NCBI GenBank assembly: GCA_023014365.1 | Contig: JAEBUN010000002.1 | Location: 620,001 to 684,000 of the forward strand | Direction: 5' to 3' | Origin: Lepiota brunneoincarnata | Lineage: Eukaryota; Basidiomycota; Agaricomycetes; Agaricales; Agaricaceae | DNA length: 64,000 bases | Notes under the pieces: generated by a model | The model's database searches: none | What the model was told of the DNA's origin: nothing | The model's input: the letters and a program-made list of their open reading frames with translations, nothing else | Program-made: the position numbers and the translations under genes | Part shown: positions 26,976 through 38,337 of the stretch, piece after piece | How the letters are laid out: every line of letters begins with the position of its first letter | Numbering within the stretch: position 1 is the stretch's first letter

Positions 26976-28609
26976 AAGTGGTTGAGCGATGAAAGGAGCG
27001 TAGGAATCAGGTTGTGAAGGGGAGGATAGGAAGATGGGGGAAAATATGGGGAGCTATACCGAAAGAAACCGGGCCCCTACCATCTATATCTTAATTGTTA
27101 ACACCCGAGGAGAACCATTCAATACAGTACAACAGCCAACTCTGACGTTCCAAACACTGGCTAATTAATGGAAATTGACACAGGTGCCCGGACCTGGATG
27201 ATTGTTGTAAATTGAGTACGTCACCGGCTGACGCCTGTGTAGCCGTCATGGCTGGACGATTGTACCTGTCCAAGTGCAAAGAATTCACACGAGGCACAGC
27301 CGGTCAAGGCATGTAGTCTTAACGAGCACACAGATCATGGGAGTTACTTGTTTCCATCTGTAGGCGCCAGGGGGGTATGTGGCCGAGTTATCGAGCTGTC
27401 TGCTGATTGGGTCAAAAACGTCTCATAAGGGATGACGACAATATCAACCAGGAAGCTTGGCATAGGTGTTCCCGAGCTTGAAAAATAGCGTTCTCATGCC
27501 CAGCATGCTGTCCCGGTAGTATGTAAGTGGCTGGAACGTTCTCACCAGTTGAAGTGAGGCTTTCGAAAAAAGGGATCTTCCTCGCTGTCCAAGAGCGCAC
27601 ATATGGAACCTAGAGGCATATTGAAGCGTGACGACCAGTAGACTGGTAGCCGTTGTCCTGATAACCTGGCACCTGTCTATGCCGTGCTTATGTTTGGTCC
27701 TGGTATGACGACCGAGATATCATGCAGGAGGAGTGCACTGCGTCGCACAATATGAGGTGACTTGAGAGCCAATTCTGATATACTATCCCTTATCAGGACT
27801 CTGAAACGGGTGGAGTGTTTGAAATTCCGAGTTGGAAATATTTGACTATATGCCCAGTAGCTAGCTCCAATGGTTCGTAAAAAGAGCCGTGCGTTTTACG
27901 GTGGAAGGGAGTGCAATAGTAGTGGAATACACGGGTTTCTGAGCACTCTCTCACCCAGAAAACCTAGATCCACCCAGATCTCTCACGCTGTCTGCGTTCA
28001 AAATTGCATGGCAGTGATTACACTGTGTGGGCTATTACCAGACAAAATTTTGTGATGGGCTTTCACTAGGAAAGTGGGTTTTACCCAGTTTCCGCTGGGC
28101 GGCCAAGGGTACATTCAATCTCCGCTAGACGCTGGACGGCTCATGGTCCTACTGATCTAAGTAGCGCTGTACAGGTGGTCACCCTCATCGGAGATTGCAA
28201 AACCCAGTGCGAATCCTGTGGCAAATTTCAAAGACGCCCCCATGCCAGGAGTCACGGCAAAAGAGTCCTAATCTCTGAAACTGAAGTTCACGCTTAAAAT
28301 CGTTTTCATGTACTTAAGACATCCACCAACCTCCAGCTAGAGTTTCGAGGTGTGACGCGCTAGAACCGGGGAGAAAAGTCGCGACTGCAAAATTTCAAAC
28401 ACTGCGTGAGGAATAGTAGCAAGACGCTATGAGATCATAGTTGACATGGTGAGAATTCGCAGTCAGGTCGGCCTCACAGGCTCACTTAGAGGATGGGGAA
28501 CTACCTGAGAATATATATATTGGTGTTTGCAAGTTTGGCAGGGCCCTGTCAACCAAATAACGAAATAATAGACCCTGGGAACGAGATTTTCTGATTCTTG
28601 CTTCCAGCT
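26976..28609. other. Intergenic, no supported gene
   Basis: 1.6 kb with only short open frames on both strands and many stops. Some minus-strand stretches near 27100-27600 read like old protein sequence but do not join into any family. Two imperfect motifs (cacccag...gtgggttttacccag) around 27950-28095 suggest no clear structure. Nothing else seen. Confidence 0.4.
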
Positions 28610-29603
28610 ATGGGCCATAATCGTACACTCTTCAGTGGGTTTACTCCAGTTTCCATAACATATTCGTCGACTGCGACGCATTATATCTACGCACGCTCGC
28701 ACGCCGGTTCGAAAAAGAACGACGATGGCCTGCCTACAGGCCGTACGCTTTTCTTAGTGAACGTACCACCAGACGCTACGGACCGGGATTTAATCCAACT
28801 AGTTCAAGGCTGCGGGGACCATCGAAAGAGTCGTATTCGGCACAGAGAATACGGAGGAAGCAGGGGTCGATAGTGATGAAGAAGAGGAGGGCGAGAACGA
28901 GGACAAGGAAAGTGGCGGGGAAGTAGTGACTGAACAACCTAGGAAACGGCGGAAAGTTTCAAAGGAAGAAATACCCAAAGTCACCCCTCTTCCAGTTACT
29001 CCACTACGTATTCTACACAAGACAGGGGGGACCGCTCATATTGTTTTCCTCGACTCCTCTTCGCTTGACCGTGCTTTGAGCTCCTTATCAAAGGCCCGAC
29101 CATGGCCGACGACAACAGAGCCTTCAGGTCTTGCACATTACATGGCGCTTTACGACTCGCTGCGACCACCACTGGACGCTGTTCGGGAACATGCGGATAC
29201 TAGCATCGAACTGCACGAATACGAGCTGGCCAAGGCGAAACAAAAGTCAAAGTACCGCAAGGGCGAGGCTATCGTGGATGAAGATGGGTTTACTTTGGTC
29301 AGCAGGGGTGGAGCGTATGGTCAGACCCTGGGAGGTGGTGTTGGTGTTGCAAGCAAAAAATTCCAGCAGACTGGAGAGACAAGAACGCGGAACAACAAGA
29401 AGAAAGAAAAGAAGGAGAAAGAAGGGGTTCTACGCTTTCCAGAAAGCAGAAAGACAACGGAAGGGTACGTTCCCCCATTATATCTTCCGACTTTGGGCCG
29501 TTGAGCGATGCCCATAGAACTTCTGGATCTGAAACGGAAGTGGGAAGAAGACAAGGCCAAAATAGAGAAATTGAAGGCGTCAAGGCAATTCAAGCCATAC
29601 TGA
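28610..29603 (+). CDS. Ribosomal RNA-processing protein 7, frame broken twice as written
   Basis: Rrp7 acts in the nucleolus in early 18S rRNA and 40S maturation. Visible are the RRM-like N-terminal core (RTLFLVNVPPDATDRDLIQL), an acidic/basic linker, GGAYGQTLGGGVGVASKKFQ, and the diagnostic C-terminal helix LDLKRKWEEDKAKIEKLKAS ending KPY. One intron lies about 29463-29519. The frame changes twice without a possible intron: at 28801-28802, where one base too many lies between QL and the next block (FKAAGTIERVVFG), and in the GGGG run 29424-29427, where three G would restore GFYAFQKAERQRK. Both look like single-base insertions, from assembly error or true decay. The start is the first in-frame ATG upstream of the domain. 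Confidence 0.85.
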
Positions 29604-30139
29604 CCCGTCTTCTCGTTCTTGGCCGCACCCCCACACACCAGGACTGGTACCGCAAAAAGTATTATAGGCGTTTTTCCAACTCCTAACATGTACCAACACA
29701 TCACTATTCTTAAGGCACCCCTCGTTCGATCAAGGATCCCCAGTGCACCAACATCGTTAGCTACCAGGGCGCAGCATGGTCCAGGTTGCCCGATCAAGGG
29801 CGTTGTGTGTGCGGTGGACGGATGGGTGGCGGCAACCGTGAGTGGTCTGATTCGGCCGCCGTACTCGATCCAATTGCCCTTGGAGTGATCGAACCGAAAA
29901 ATTCGTCGCATGTAAACCCGTAGCTACGCTTATACCACCTTCCATCTCTGGGGTCGACTAGATAAAGTCCATCTCCTTTTTTGGTCGGGAAGGGCTTTTC
30001 GGCGGCCTGTAGACAGTGATCTCGCGTGTATGTTGTGTTGGAGTAACGCACAGAAAGCGCTAGTAATTGGGGGGAAATGTGTAAAATATCAAATACCGGC
30101 ATGCTGGTCCAAGGCGCACGGTTATGTCAAACTGGATTA
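29604..30139. other. Convergent 3' intergenic region
   Basis: 536 nt between the converging RRP7 and P450 genes. Minus-strand open frames are present (for example GDGLYLVDPRDGRWYK near 29960) but match nothing I recognise and overlap RRP7 antisense. Treated as non-coding. Confidence 0.4.
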
Positions 30140-32142
30140 CTATTCGAGCAAAGCCGACCGAAGGGTATCGGGCGAACGAGGTTCTACGTGACAAGGAAAT
30201 GGTTTCAAATGCCTATCAATCAAGTATCAGAATGCAGCAGCATTGTGATTTTCATGGACGCACCTAGTCACACCAGTTGTCCAATGAACCTCGGGCTCGA
30301 TCTCAAGACCGCTTTCATTTCGCTTCTTCGAAATAGTAAAGTTGGCGAGTATGTTGGCCACGTTGAGGAAGAGAGACACTTCTGCTAGGTTCATTCCTTT
30401 TGCACTGCTCGATCCCCGTTGTAGTTGACAAGCACAAAGGAGTACTCACCTGGGCATATCCGACGACCGAATCCGAACAGGAACTTGTAGGGATCTAGCT
30501 GCTGATTGTCCCCGAGGAATCGCGTCGGGTCGAATACAGACGGATTGGGATATACGTTCTCATCGTAACTCATTGCCCTTTAATCCGATGCCAAGTAGTT
30601 AGACTTAGAAGCTTTGGGTCTTGTCTTATAGTTTACCAAATGTTCGCAATAATGCTGGATCCCTTGGGTATGTAATACCCCTCGAAGTCGTCATCCTCAG
30701 TGACTTGATGGGGGATCCCTAAGAAAAAACAGATTGGGAGCCGTGGCACTTGGATATATCAACCGCATCACCTACCCAAAGGCGCAACCGTTCCCCAGCG
30801 CATGACCTCCTTGATCATCGCATTGACGTACATCATGGAATTTCGGCAATCAGGGGTTGCGAAGTTACCTCCGAGCACCCTATCAACCTCCTCTTGAGCA
30901 CGCCGTTGGATATCGGGGTGAAGGGACATAAGTAGGAAGAATGTCGTTAGGGCCGATACGGTCTGCGCCCATAAAGCATTTGTTGGCAGATCTTGGGAGC
31001 ACAAGAAAAGGGTGGACTGACCGTGTCTCCTCCTCCAACAAATAGGGATAGACTGCACCACCTGAGGATGTCTTCCCTTTCCTCCTCGGTTGACGCGATG
31101 TCATCGCTTTTGATGTGTTCTGATACAAAAGACTCCTTATATGATCCAGAAGCCTGTATCGGATATGAGCGTCGTTTAACCTGAGTTTGAATGCATGAAA
31201 TAGTTACGATCTGGGATTTTGCCCAGTCAAATGGTATCTGGTCAAGCCTATGCATGGTTTGGCCAGCAACCTTGGCAAATCGCTTGAACCCAGCTCCAGG
31301 AAACCAATCCGGGATAAATCGCACTTTTGAGTAGGGTAAGTGGACCCATACACCTGCCATCGGACGGGACCCTACATATGGGGAATGCCTCTACCATAAA
31401 CTTTCCGGGGACGCGGAGGGCATTGGTCATTCTAAAGGACTCTTCCAGCAGATGCACAAACGCATCGTCGTTGGACTCGAGTTGATAGCCGTAAGCGAGG
31501 CTCATGATGATGGAAACTGCATTCCTGGGGATAATTGGCGAATTTAGAACGACGACCATAATTCGCTGTTATCGGAAGAACCGACTCGCCTACGTAGATG
31601 TGGGATAAAGCTGTCAGGGGTCCCAAGCAAACCTCTTAGCAGCGTCCTTGATTCTGCCATTAGTAGCGCGTCGTATGTTCGTGTAACCCTCGAGTTTAGC
31701 GTCTTGTGAAGGAGCTTCCGATAGATCTTGAATCGAGGACTACTCGGTTTCAACAGGAAGACGCTGTTTTTCCTCCCTGCCAGCTCCCCAGACATCCAAC
31801 TATCCGGTCGGCTAGAATAAATGCTAGAACGGTGCTCTAACAAGCAGTTTGCTGTGTGGTAATCATTCAAGACCATAGTCTTGGAATTGAACATCCACAG
31901 ATAGACGATAGGACCTGAAAATGATCAGGCGGGTGCGGGGCGGGGGCGATAGAGTTGTCTCTACCATACATATCGGCTAATTTCTTGTATGCAACCCAAT
32001 TTTCGGTTCGCGGGATACCATAGGCATTCCCAAACATACTGGAAGGAGGACCAGGTGGTAGCAGGGCGGCACGCTTCTTACGAGACCATAAAACCAATGC
32101 AATCAGGGTGCAGAAAATCACTGTCGGATAGGCTAAGAACAT
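30140..32142 (-). CDS. Cytochrome P450 monooxygenase
   Basis: Microsomal heme-thiolate monooxygenase of the large agaricomycete group often annotated as O-methylsterigmatocystin oxidoreductase-like. An N-terminal anchor (YPTVIFCTLIALVLW) and Pro-rich hinge (LPPGPPSS) are followed by the I-helix (FVGGGDT), the K-helix ExxR (KEVMRW), the PERF region (FDPTRFL) and the heme loop (FGFGRRICPG, Cys ligand). About nine introns. The 3' end needs a last intron (about 30180-30229, donor GTGCGT): without it the protein stops at NAAAF, with it it ends in the family-like HLKPFPCHVEPRS. The start follows from the anchor. Substrate unknown; no biosynthetic cluster partners are nearby. A tRNA gene on the same strand lies 124 nt upstream of the ATG. 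Confidence 0.9.
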
Positions 32143-32266
32143 TTCGGATGGCCCGAGAAAGGGGAGGGTGACTAGAAAGCAAAAGAAGCGGCAAGGAGAC
32201 TCAACGGCCTGCAGCCGTTTTATAGCCGCGTAAGATAAAAATAGAGATAGTGTTGGAGAAAAACCA

Positions 32267-32350
32267 TGACCACCGCAGGACTCGAACCTGCAACCTTTTG
32301 GTAACATTCGGCGATCGAAGCCAAACGCGCTACCATTGCGCCAGGTAGTC
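32267..32350 (-). tRNA. tRNA-Arg(UCG) with 12-nt intron
   Basis: On the minus strand a full cloverleaf folds: 7-bp acceptor (GACTACC with GGTGGTC), D arm (GCGC..GCGC), anticodon stem TTTGG/CCAAA with loop CTTCGA-A, and T arm GCAGG TTCGAGT CCTGC. The anticodon is TCG, reading CGA. A 12-nt intron (TCGCCGAATGTT) sits after position 37, the canonical site. A T run follows as pol III terminator. It differs from the copy at 41025 only in the intron (C for T at its second base). Confidence 0.93.
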
Positions 32351-32534
32351 AGTTAGATCCAGAAGCGTCATTGATTATATTATGTTGCGTGCAGTCATCA
32401 CGATCGATTAAAGGGGCTGTGGACCTCCCATCATCGCCGTGATGCCGGAGCGAGTGAGGCGCCAGAGGCGCAGACTCCTTATGTGGTGATTATCTCTTGT
32501 TCTTTTAACACTCACTTCCGACTTGCAAACAATC

Positions 32535-33210
32535 ATGGCTCTTAATTGGACTATGCTTAACGCCAACCGCTCCCCTGTCCCGTTACCAGGAGAGACGAAC
32601 GTCACAACCATTGATTCTGGCGTCGAGCTTTCCCTCACCATACCAGATGCACCACCATCTGGGGGCGTTACCGCTGGGGGATCTGGTGGGCTCAAAAAGC
32701 TAAAGTCAATGGGGAAGATCTGGCTCACTGACCAGCGGGTGTGTGATTGACGTCCTCATCTCGTTGGAACCCTGACGCTCATTAGCCTACCCCGCAGTTC
32801 ATCTTCACAGGCGACGTGGACGGCTCGCTTGATTCACTATCAGTACCACTACATTCGATACTTTCCACAAGGTTTGAGCAACCCACGTTCAGTGGAAATT
32901 ACCTCTCCTTCGAGGTCAAGCCCTCGCCTGACGGTGGACTTACCGATGGTACTCAGATTGAGGTCGGTTCAAAGATCGTCCCATGTTCGAGTTTGTGAGC
33001 CTACTGGAGAAGACGCGGGAAAGAGTGATCTATATGCGGAGACAGGCTGCGGACGAGGCTGAGGAGGGCCTGCGTATGTACTCAACTCATCAACCGTTTT
33101 CTATTGGCTTATCGCCGCCTTCAGCGACATATACTATGCCCGGGGACTCAAATTCTGTCACACTGGTTGGCGGCATTCCGGTGGAGAATCCACCAGGATA
33201 CGACAACTAA
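32535..33210 (+). CDS. WBP2-like GRAM-domain protein with PPxY motif
   Basis: Small adaptor related to WW-domain-binding protein 2, which joins a GRAM/PH-like domain to a PPxY ligand for WW proteins such as Nedd4-type ligases. Visible are MALNWTMLNANRSPVPLPGE, SMGKIWLTDQR, FIFTGDVDGSLDSLSVPL, FKDRPMFEFVSLLEKTRERV, and the end NPPGYDN with the PPGY motif. Introns at about 32737-32797 and 33075-33124. Between IEV and FKDRP the frame slips: GTC GG TTC at 32963-32970 lacks one base and has no usable intron, so one nucleotide is missing from the sequence or the gene is broken. Lies divergent to the tRNA and convergent to the GST gene. Confidence 0.82.
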
Positions 33211-33501
33211 CTTGATACCTAGTATTGGAAATCGGTTAAATGTCTCAAAAGCATGTTGTACTTTACTCTTTATTCACAGATGTTGTAACAATGAACTCGT
33301 TGTGGGACCTTTCCATTTCAATTTCATCGAGGATACTTTCAGCCAGGGTCAGGCGACATTGATCAGCGGACAGTGGCAGATACCTGATGGTCGTTAATCA
33401 TAGAAGGATGAAGTGCCATCTTCGCATTGTTCGGTTTCCCTTCAGCAGTGTTCTGCCGGACCACGAATGTCATCACTGTTAGGTAAATACATGGATCATT
33501 A

Positions 33502-34720
33502 TTAAGGCAGCCCTCTTCCGCTGTTGATCGCATTTGCCACCTGGCTAGTATTCGGACGATTGAAGGCATACCTAGGACGCAATCACCTAAGTTGATCATC
33601 CGAGGCTGCCTTTAATACTGACCGTTCATAGCTATCCAAGTATAAGTCATCGGTACTGCAAGTGGCTACGAATGCCTGGTGTGTGAAGAGTCTGTGCAAC
33701 CAGGCGGAAAACTTTTCTCCCTTAGGAAGTTCAAAACCTCTGTAATGCTTGAGTACGAGCTGGGCCCTGTACATCCCTGTACAAACGTTCAGCCATCAAA
33801 AATGGAGTGCAGTGACATGCCAGCAGGAAGCTTACACGGAGCAACCATGACATCCGTCCAGCCCAACTCCCCGCCTGCGATCCATAACCCGAGGCCCTTG
33901 CTCATGGCCGTTCTCTCGCCTTCTCCAGAAACACCACCCCCACCCAAAATCTCTTTCTCTGCTCTATCGAAGAGCCCTACGAGAGTCTCTATAGCCTGGT
34001 AGAGCTCCTTTCCTGCGTTGGTTTGCGCTTCTATCTCTTGTGCCTGTAGGAAGCGGTAGAAGGCTGGGACCAATGTGCGGTTGACATGATCCGCCTGTAG
34101 CCTGACGAGGGCTCGTGCGTCTAATCCCGTTTAAAAGTGCAGACTTGGAACGTTATAGATGATTTACTCACAAGGGTTTGTCGCGGGTGGGAGGAGCGAT
34201 CGTAAGCTTGTACCGGAAGCTAAGCTAGAGCGGGGGTTCTATCAGTCCCTTGAGGGTGTTCGTAGCAAATTCGAGTAGGCACACACTCCTCGAGATACTC
34301 CATTATCACTGTACTCTCGTTCAGGGACCGGGGTGGGTTGACGTTATTGAACCTGAGCCCTGGCACTAGTCCCTTTGGCGAGACTTCCAGAAGTTCTTTC
34401 GGTTTCTTGTAGGGATCTACTTCGTCTGCGAGAGGAAAGAGATGTAGGAGGAGTTACTCGAGCACGAGAATAACTCACAATACTGTACCGATCAGTTGTC
34501 AGTTCGCATGAAGAGGGGTGAACGGGTATACTGAGCGCACCTTGTATGGTACTCCTAGGAATTCAAATGCGATCCATACTCGCTGGACAAAAGGGCAGAA
34601 GCAGCTAGCAAAGAGGGTGATGTCTTCGTCTTTGAATTGGCGCTCTACGGTATTGAGTGCTGCGCCTGTGCATTTGATGTGGTATGCTTTGCCTTGGTCG
34701 TTCTTTGCGTTTTCTGGCAT
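33502..34720 (-). CDS. Omega-like glutathione S-transferase
   Basis: Cysteine-type GST (omega or related), acting in thiol transfer or detoxification. The N-terminal thioredoxin fold starts after a short leader: DEDITLFASCFCPFVQRVW, with CPF as the catalytic Cys motif. Then come EVDPYKKPKELLEVSPKG and NESTVIMEYLEE, the glutathione-binding region. The alpha-helical C-terminal domain follows (ALVRLQADHVNRTLVPAFYR, GWTDVMVAPW). Family logic requires a 4-nt exon (TATT, 34479-34482) to give YKYYEVD. A further problem lies at 34172-34173: one T too many beside the donor of the intron before ARALVRLQ, where family members have PYARALVRLQ. Six or so introns in all. The stop follows a short final exon (ANAINSGRGLP). 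Confidence 0.87.
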
Positions 34721-34839
34721 TTCTGCGTGGTTTGGTGAGAGGAAGTGACTGGTGACATCATCATACACAGAATAGAGATGCGGTCCGGTCCGGTCCGATG
34801 GGAAAGAAAGTTGGCGCGCCCAGGAAAACAAATCTCTCC

Positions 34840-36369
34840 ATGCAACAGCCAGCCAAGTGTGCAACATCTCTACGGCAGCTCACTCTTAAAACACATTCTC
34901 TCTCCGAATTCACGCGCTGTATACCTCATAGACTCACCCACACACACTCCCAAAAGGCGAGCGACAAGCTCTTTGCCGATGCCGCACGCGAGGAAGCCGA
35001 GGGGACTTCCCAGGGTACACGTAAATCCCAGAATCTCAACGTTCTAGAGCAGGAGCACGAAAACTGGACAGGGGATGAGAGCATCAAGGATGCCGTCCTC
35101 CGTATGCTCGTAGACAAGTACAAACCCCTGCGGGGGCCAGCGATCACCACGGCCGACCAAAAGCTCAAGCAGTCCCCACCCAAAGTCTGGCATGCAGCGT
35201 CTGATGTTCCTAGTGTACCCCCGGTATATCTCAAGCCGCGATCTGGATCTTGGGCCAATGAGCCGCTGCTGCCTTCGAATGATGCACACAAACCTTGGGA
35301 GACGACGTTTAAGGCCCCATCGCATGACGTTTCGAGCATCAAGACTGCTGTGCTGCCGCCCCCAGTGACGGGTGGAACATCGGGAGCTTCGAGTTTGAGG
35401 AGCACCGACGGGAAGAAGGAGAGGGAGGGGGCAAAAAGGGCACAACAGGCGGGGAGATTGGGTCGAGCGTTTGAATCGAGTTTGGATTATAAACTCGGGA
35501 TCAAGCATGGGCAGGGTCCCGTTGGGCGGCACAATCCTGTCAGCCTCAAGGGTTGGAATAGTTTCATTGAAAAGAAGATTGAGGTGTCGTCTTTGTTATG
35601 TTGTCCGTGCCCATGCGTTGATCTCTTGCGATTTTAGAGAGCTCGATCTGCCGGGTTGTTCACAAATGTAAAAGGACGTGGCCAACCTATCGCTCGCTCT
35701 ACCGATGAGACAAACCCTTTCATTGCTCGTGAAGAGTTCCTTATGAACCGTATCGTTCAGAGGAATGGTGCTGCTCCTCCCTGGGTAGAGGTACAGGGTG
35801 GTGGGTTTTTGTTTTGCGTCCACTGTATTGAATTTTGACTTTTTTGTTTTACAGAACTGGACACCGCTGTTAGGACGTTCCGCGAATTGCTACGACAGTC
35901 ATGGACGCGAAGGGCCCTGCGCATATTAACTATGAGCACCCCTGTCGAGCTTCTGCACAAAGTTACTCTTAGGGAAGTCAAGGCGCTTCGGGATTCCGAT
36001 TGGGTCAAGAAGGAGGAATCGTACCATGAAACGGCCGTTGCAGAGCTTAACTCCTTTGTACGCAAGTACAATGGTTTAGCGCCGTATGCTGTTCGCCGCC
36101 CATACTACCTGCGCCAAGTCGAGATTGAGCGCATGTATGAAGTGTCTGTAGAGGGCATCATGCAGGAGATTACGGAAAGGATCCGAGATCCTGGATTTGT
36201 TGCCAATGCAGGATATGGCGGCCGTTCCACGGCTGGTTCTAGTGTCGGAGCAAAGGCGACGCTCGCCGGTGCTGTACCCTCGGACCAGGATCAGCAACTT
36301 GTGGGTTGGCGAATGCGTGACCGGGTGTGGGAGTGGTTTTGCCGCCTTTCCTCGAGGTCGAAGCAGTGA
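34840..36369 (+). CDS. DNAJC28-like DUF1992 protein, probably mitochondrial
   Basis: Carries the conserved DUF1992 domain of human DNAJC28, without a J domain in this window copy. An N-terminal stretch rich in Arg, Lys, Ser and Thr without acids (MQQPAKCATSLRQLTLKT) suggests a mitochondrial presequence. The domain reads GWNSFIEKKIE, then RARSAGLFTNVKGRGQPI, NPFIAREEFLMNRIVQRNG, AAPPWVEVQ-ELDTAVRTFREL, SWTRRALRIL and NGLAPYAVRRPYYLRQVEIE. Two introns: 35584-35637 and one from about 35800 (donor GTGGTG, not the earlier GTACAG) to 35853; only the later donor keeps the frame. Start at 34840 preferred; an in-frame ATG at 34798 would add 14 residues. Function of DUF1992 is poorly known. Confidence 0.85.
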
Positions 36370-36813
36370 TGCGCGTGGTCAGGGAACCTGGTGGTGCATG
36401 CATCGCATAGCTCTGGTGTATTTCTAGCGTCTCGTGTATCTGTCACTCATATTGTATCGTTTTCATTGATGCTTATGCGGCAAGCGACATATCGGGTTGC
36501 TCGCTTGACCGGTTATGACCGAATATGAGGGGGGCGCACGGGTCCACGAGGTCCCCATGAGGTCGAAAGGTGATGTTAGTGCCGCCCTCCTGCGCTTATC
36601 TTGGAGCCTCGTATTTGTTCTTACCTTACGCTTGCTTCAATTGTGAATTTGTGACGCAAAGTACATAGCCAACACTGAATTGTCCACTTGTCAATAAGTT
36701 AAGATTAAGTGCACAATGAGGAGAATGAAACGGGGATGTCTCCAAGGCAGGAACAAAAAAGTTCACTAATCAGGGTCAGGTGGCCTCGAGGCAGCCTTGC
36801 GTTGTATCTAATC
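36370..36813. other. Intergenic region
   Basis: 3' flank of the DNAJC28-like gene and upstream region of the next gene. No coding sequence or repeat recognised. Confidence 0.4.
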
Positions 36814-36820
36814 TATAAAA
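36814..36820 (+). promoter_or_regulatory. TATA box of the small-protein gene
   Basis: TATAAAA followed by a pyrimidine-rich leader (CATCCCCATCCTTTTCTTCCC) about 25-40 nt downstream, a strong core promoter by fungal standards. The ATG lies 169 nt further on, so the leader is around 130 nt long or spliced. Confidence 0.6.
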
Positions 36821-36988
36821 GCTACCGGATCCCATCACTCCATCCCCATCCTTTTCTTCCCTCATCAAATCTGTGAGCTGCCTCCGACGCCCTCCTCGAC
36901 GTCGCACTCATACTAACCTCTGCTGGCAGACTCGACTACCCTTTCTCTCGCAAGACACCGACATTAACATCGACACCTGCCAGAAAAC

Positions 36989-37392
36989 ATGTCTTCCTAC
37001 GAAGAAGAGATCCAGGCAGGTGACATCGTTGCCGTCCGCCACGGCACCAAGGGAAGGCAAGAGGGCCTCGTCATCGGTTCCCACATTGACTACCTTGTAA
37101 GTACCCCAGTCGGCCACTTTCTCCTCCTCGGCCGTTCCTACCGTAAGAAAAAAAAATTGACATACGGTTTGCAGGGTCGTCAGGTCATTGAAGTCCAGCT
37201 TGACAGCGAGGTCTACAACGCATGGTATGTTGATTGCCTCTCATGACCGTCGGGTCTCGAACGCGCCGCATGTGCTCTAACGCTGGCTCTCTCTCTCTAC
37301 CTAGGTACCCCACCGTCACCCGCGTAAAGCGTGTCGTATACTCCCGCCCCTCAGCTCGCTCCGCTCACGTTCAGCGCCGCATCTACTGGTGA
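36989..37392 (+). CDS. Small 81-residue protein of unknown function
   Basis: Three exons splice to an 81-residue protein: MSSYEEEIQAGDIVAVRHG, TKGRQEGLVIGSHIDYL, then GRQVIEVQLDSEVYNAW and YPTVTRVKRVV, ending HVQRRIYW. Introns at 37097-37173 and 37225-37305 have clean GTAAGT and GTATGT donors. The pattern of short beta strands with GDIVAVRHG and a mid-protein Gly resembles a KOW/Tudor-like barrel, but this is a structural guess and it is not ribosomal protein uL24. The strong TATA box and leader suggest high expression. I cannot name the family. Confidence 0.72.
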
Positions 37393-38337
37393 ACGAGTAC
37401 CCGTTTCGCTGGTAGTCGTCGGCGGGCACTTCCCCCGCTGTATCCGACTATTCCCTCCTCATCGGATAGACCCGGCCACAGACACCTTTACCCATTCTCG
37501 GTCAACATTTCACAAAGACAAATATCCCTCCACGTACATGCGCACATGAGCCATCTAAACGCCGCTGCCCACGCTGTTATTTCTCGATTATTTGTTCTTT
37601 TTTTTGCTATGCTATTACTCTCAGTGCTCCGCGTCTTATTCCCATTGCTTCACATCACTAGGAGACTCCCCTCCCTTGGCTGAGCCAATATGAACAGCGA
37701 GAGTTATATTTTCGGATCATTTTCTTGGGTCAAGCACTGGAGGACTCGGCACATCACATTCCATAGAACCAAGCTCAACTTATCTATATCTTTTGCCACC
37801 AACCTGTACCCTAATAGTTCGTGATACGATGCGAATGGATCCCAGTATGTATGAGTGTCTCCACGTGAAGCTTGTTGAGTGATGAGGGGAAGCCATTCGG
37901 CAAAACAAATACAAAAAGGTCTGAGCTGAGCTGTATAGGTAGGAAGCAAGACTGTTATAATAGCGGAAACAAGCACAGAAGTGTATGAATGAAGGACGCA
38001 GTATATGGTAGTGATGATGTTGGAAATGAGAGATTTGTTGACATCAGGGTTATCGAGAAAGATGAAGAGAATAAGAATAAAGAAAAGGAAGGGGACTGAC
38101 AAGTCGAACAATAACATCGCGGATCCAATAAAGCGGGGGACATATAGTATATGCGGTAGAAACACGACAAAATCATTCTGAGAGGGGTGGAAGTGATTTG
38201 GGTGGTCCTATAGATACAGGCTTGCGCGAATAGATCTTCGTGGGTCGAGGGGAATATTAGCAGTGTTTGGGTGCGAGATAGCAGGCGGGACGGGTTAATA
38301 GACGCGTAAATAAGCGCTCAGTGTTGTGATGGACAGA
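37393..38337. other. Convergent 3' intergenic region
   Basis: 945 nt between converging genes. A minus-strand open frame at 37704-38165 is hydrophobic and low-complexity (FLFFILILFIFL) and overlaps AT-rich sequence; it has no family match and is taken as chance. Confidence 0.45.

Noticed and set aside
28799..28806. Programmed +1 frameshift in RRP7
   Set aside because: No known slippery sequence or family precedent, and other genes nearby show similar breaks; error or decay is simpler.
31867..32307. ORF starting with MLPKGCRFESCGG upstream of the P450
   Set aside because: The first part is the tRNA-Arg read as protein; a near-identical text appears at 40978-41226 for the second tRNA. The P450 starts at 32142.
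36989..37392. Small gene as ribosomal protein uL24 (RPL26)
   Set aside because: The KOW-like pattern is only superficial; conserved uL24 blocks are absent and the protein is too short.
37704..38165. Minus ORF of 153 codons between genes
   Set aside because: Low-complexity hydrophobic text from AT-rich sequence, with no introns, promoter or similarity.
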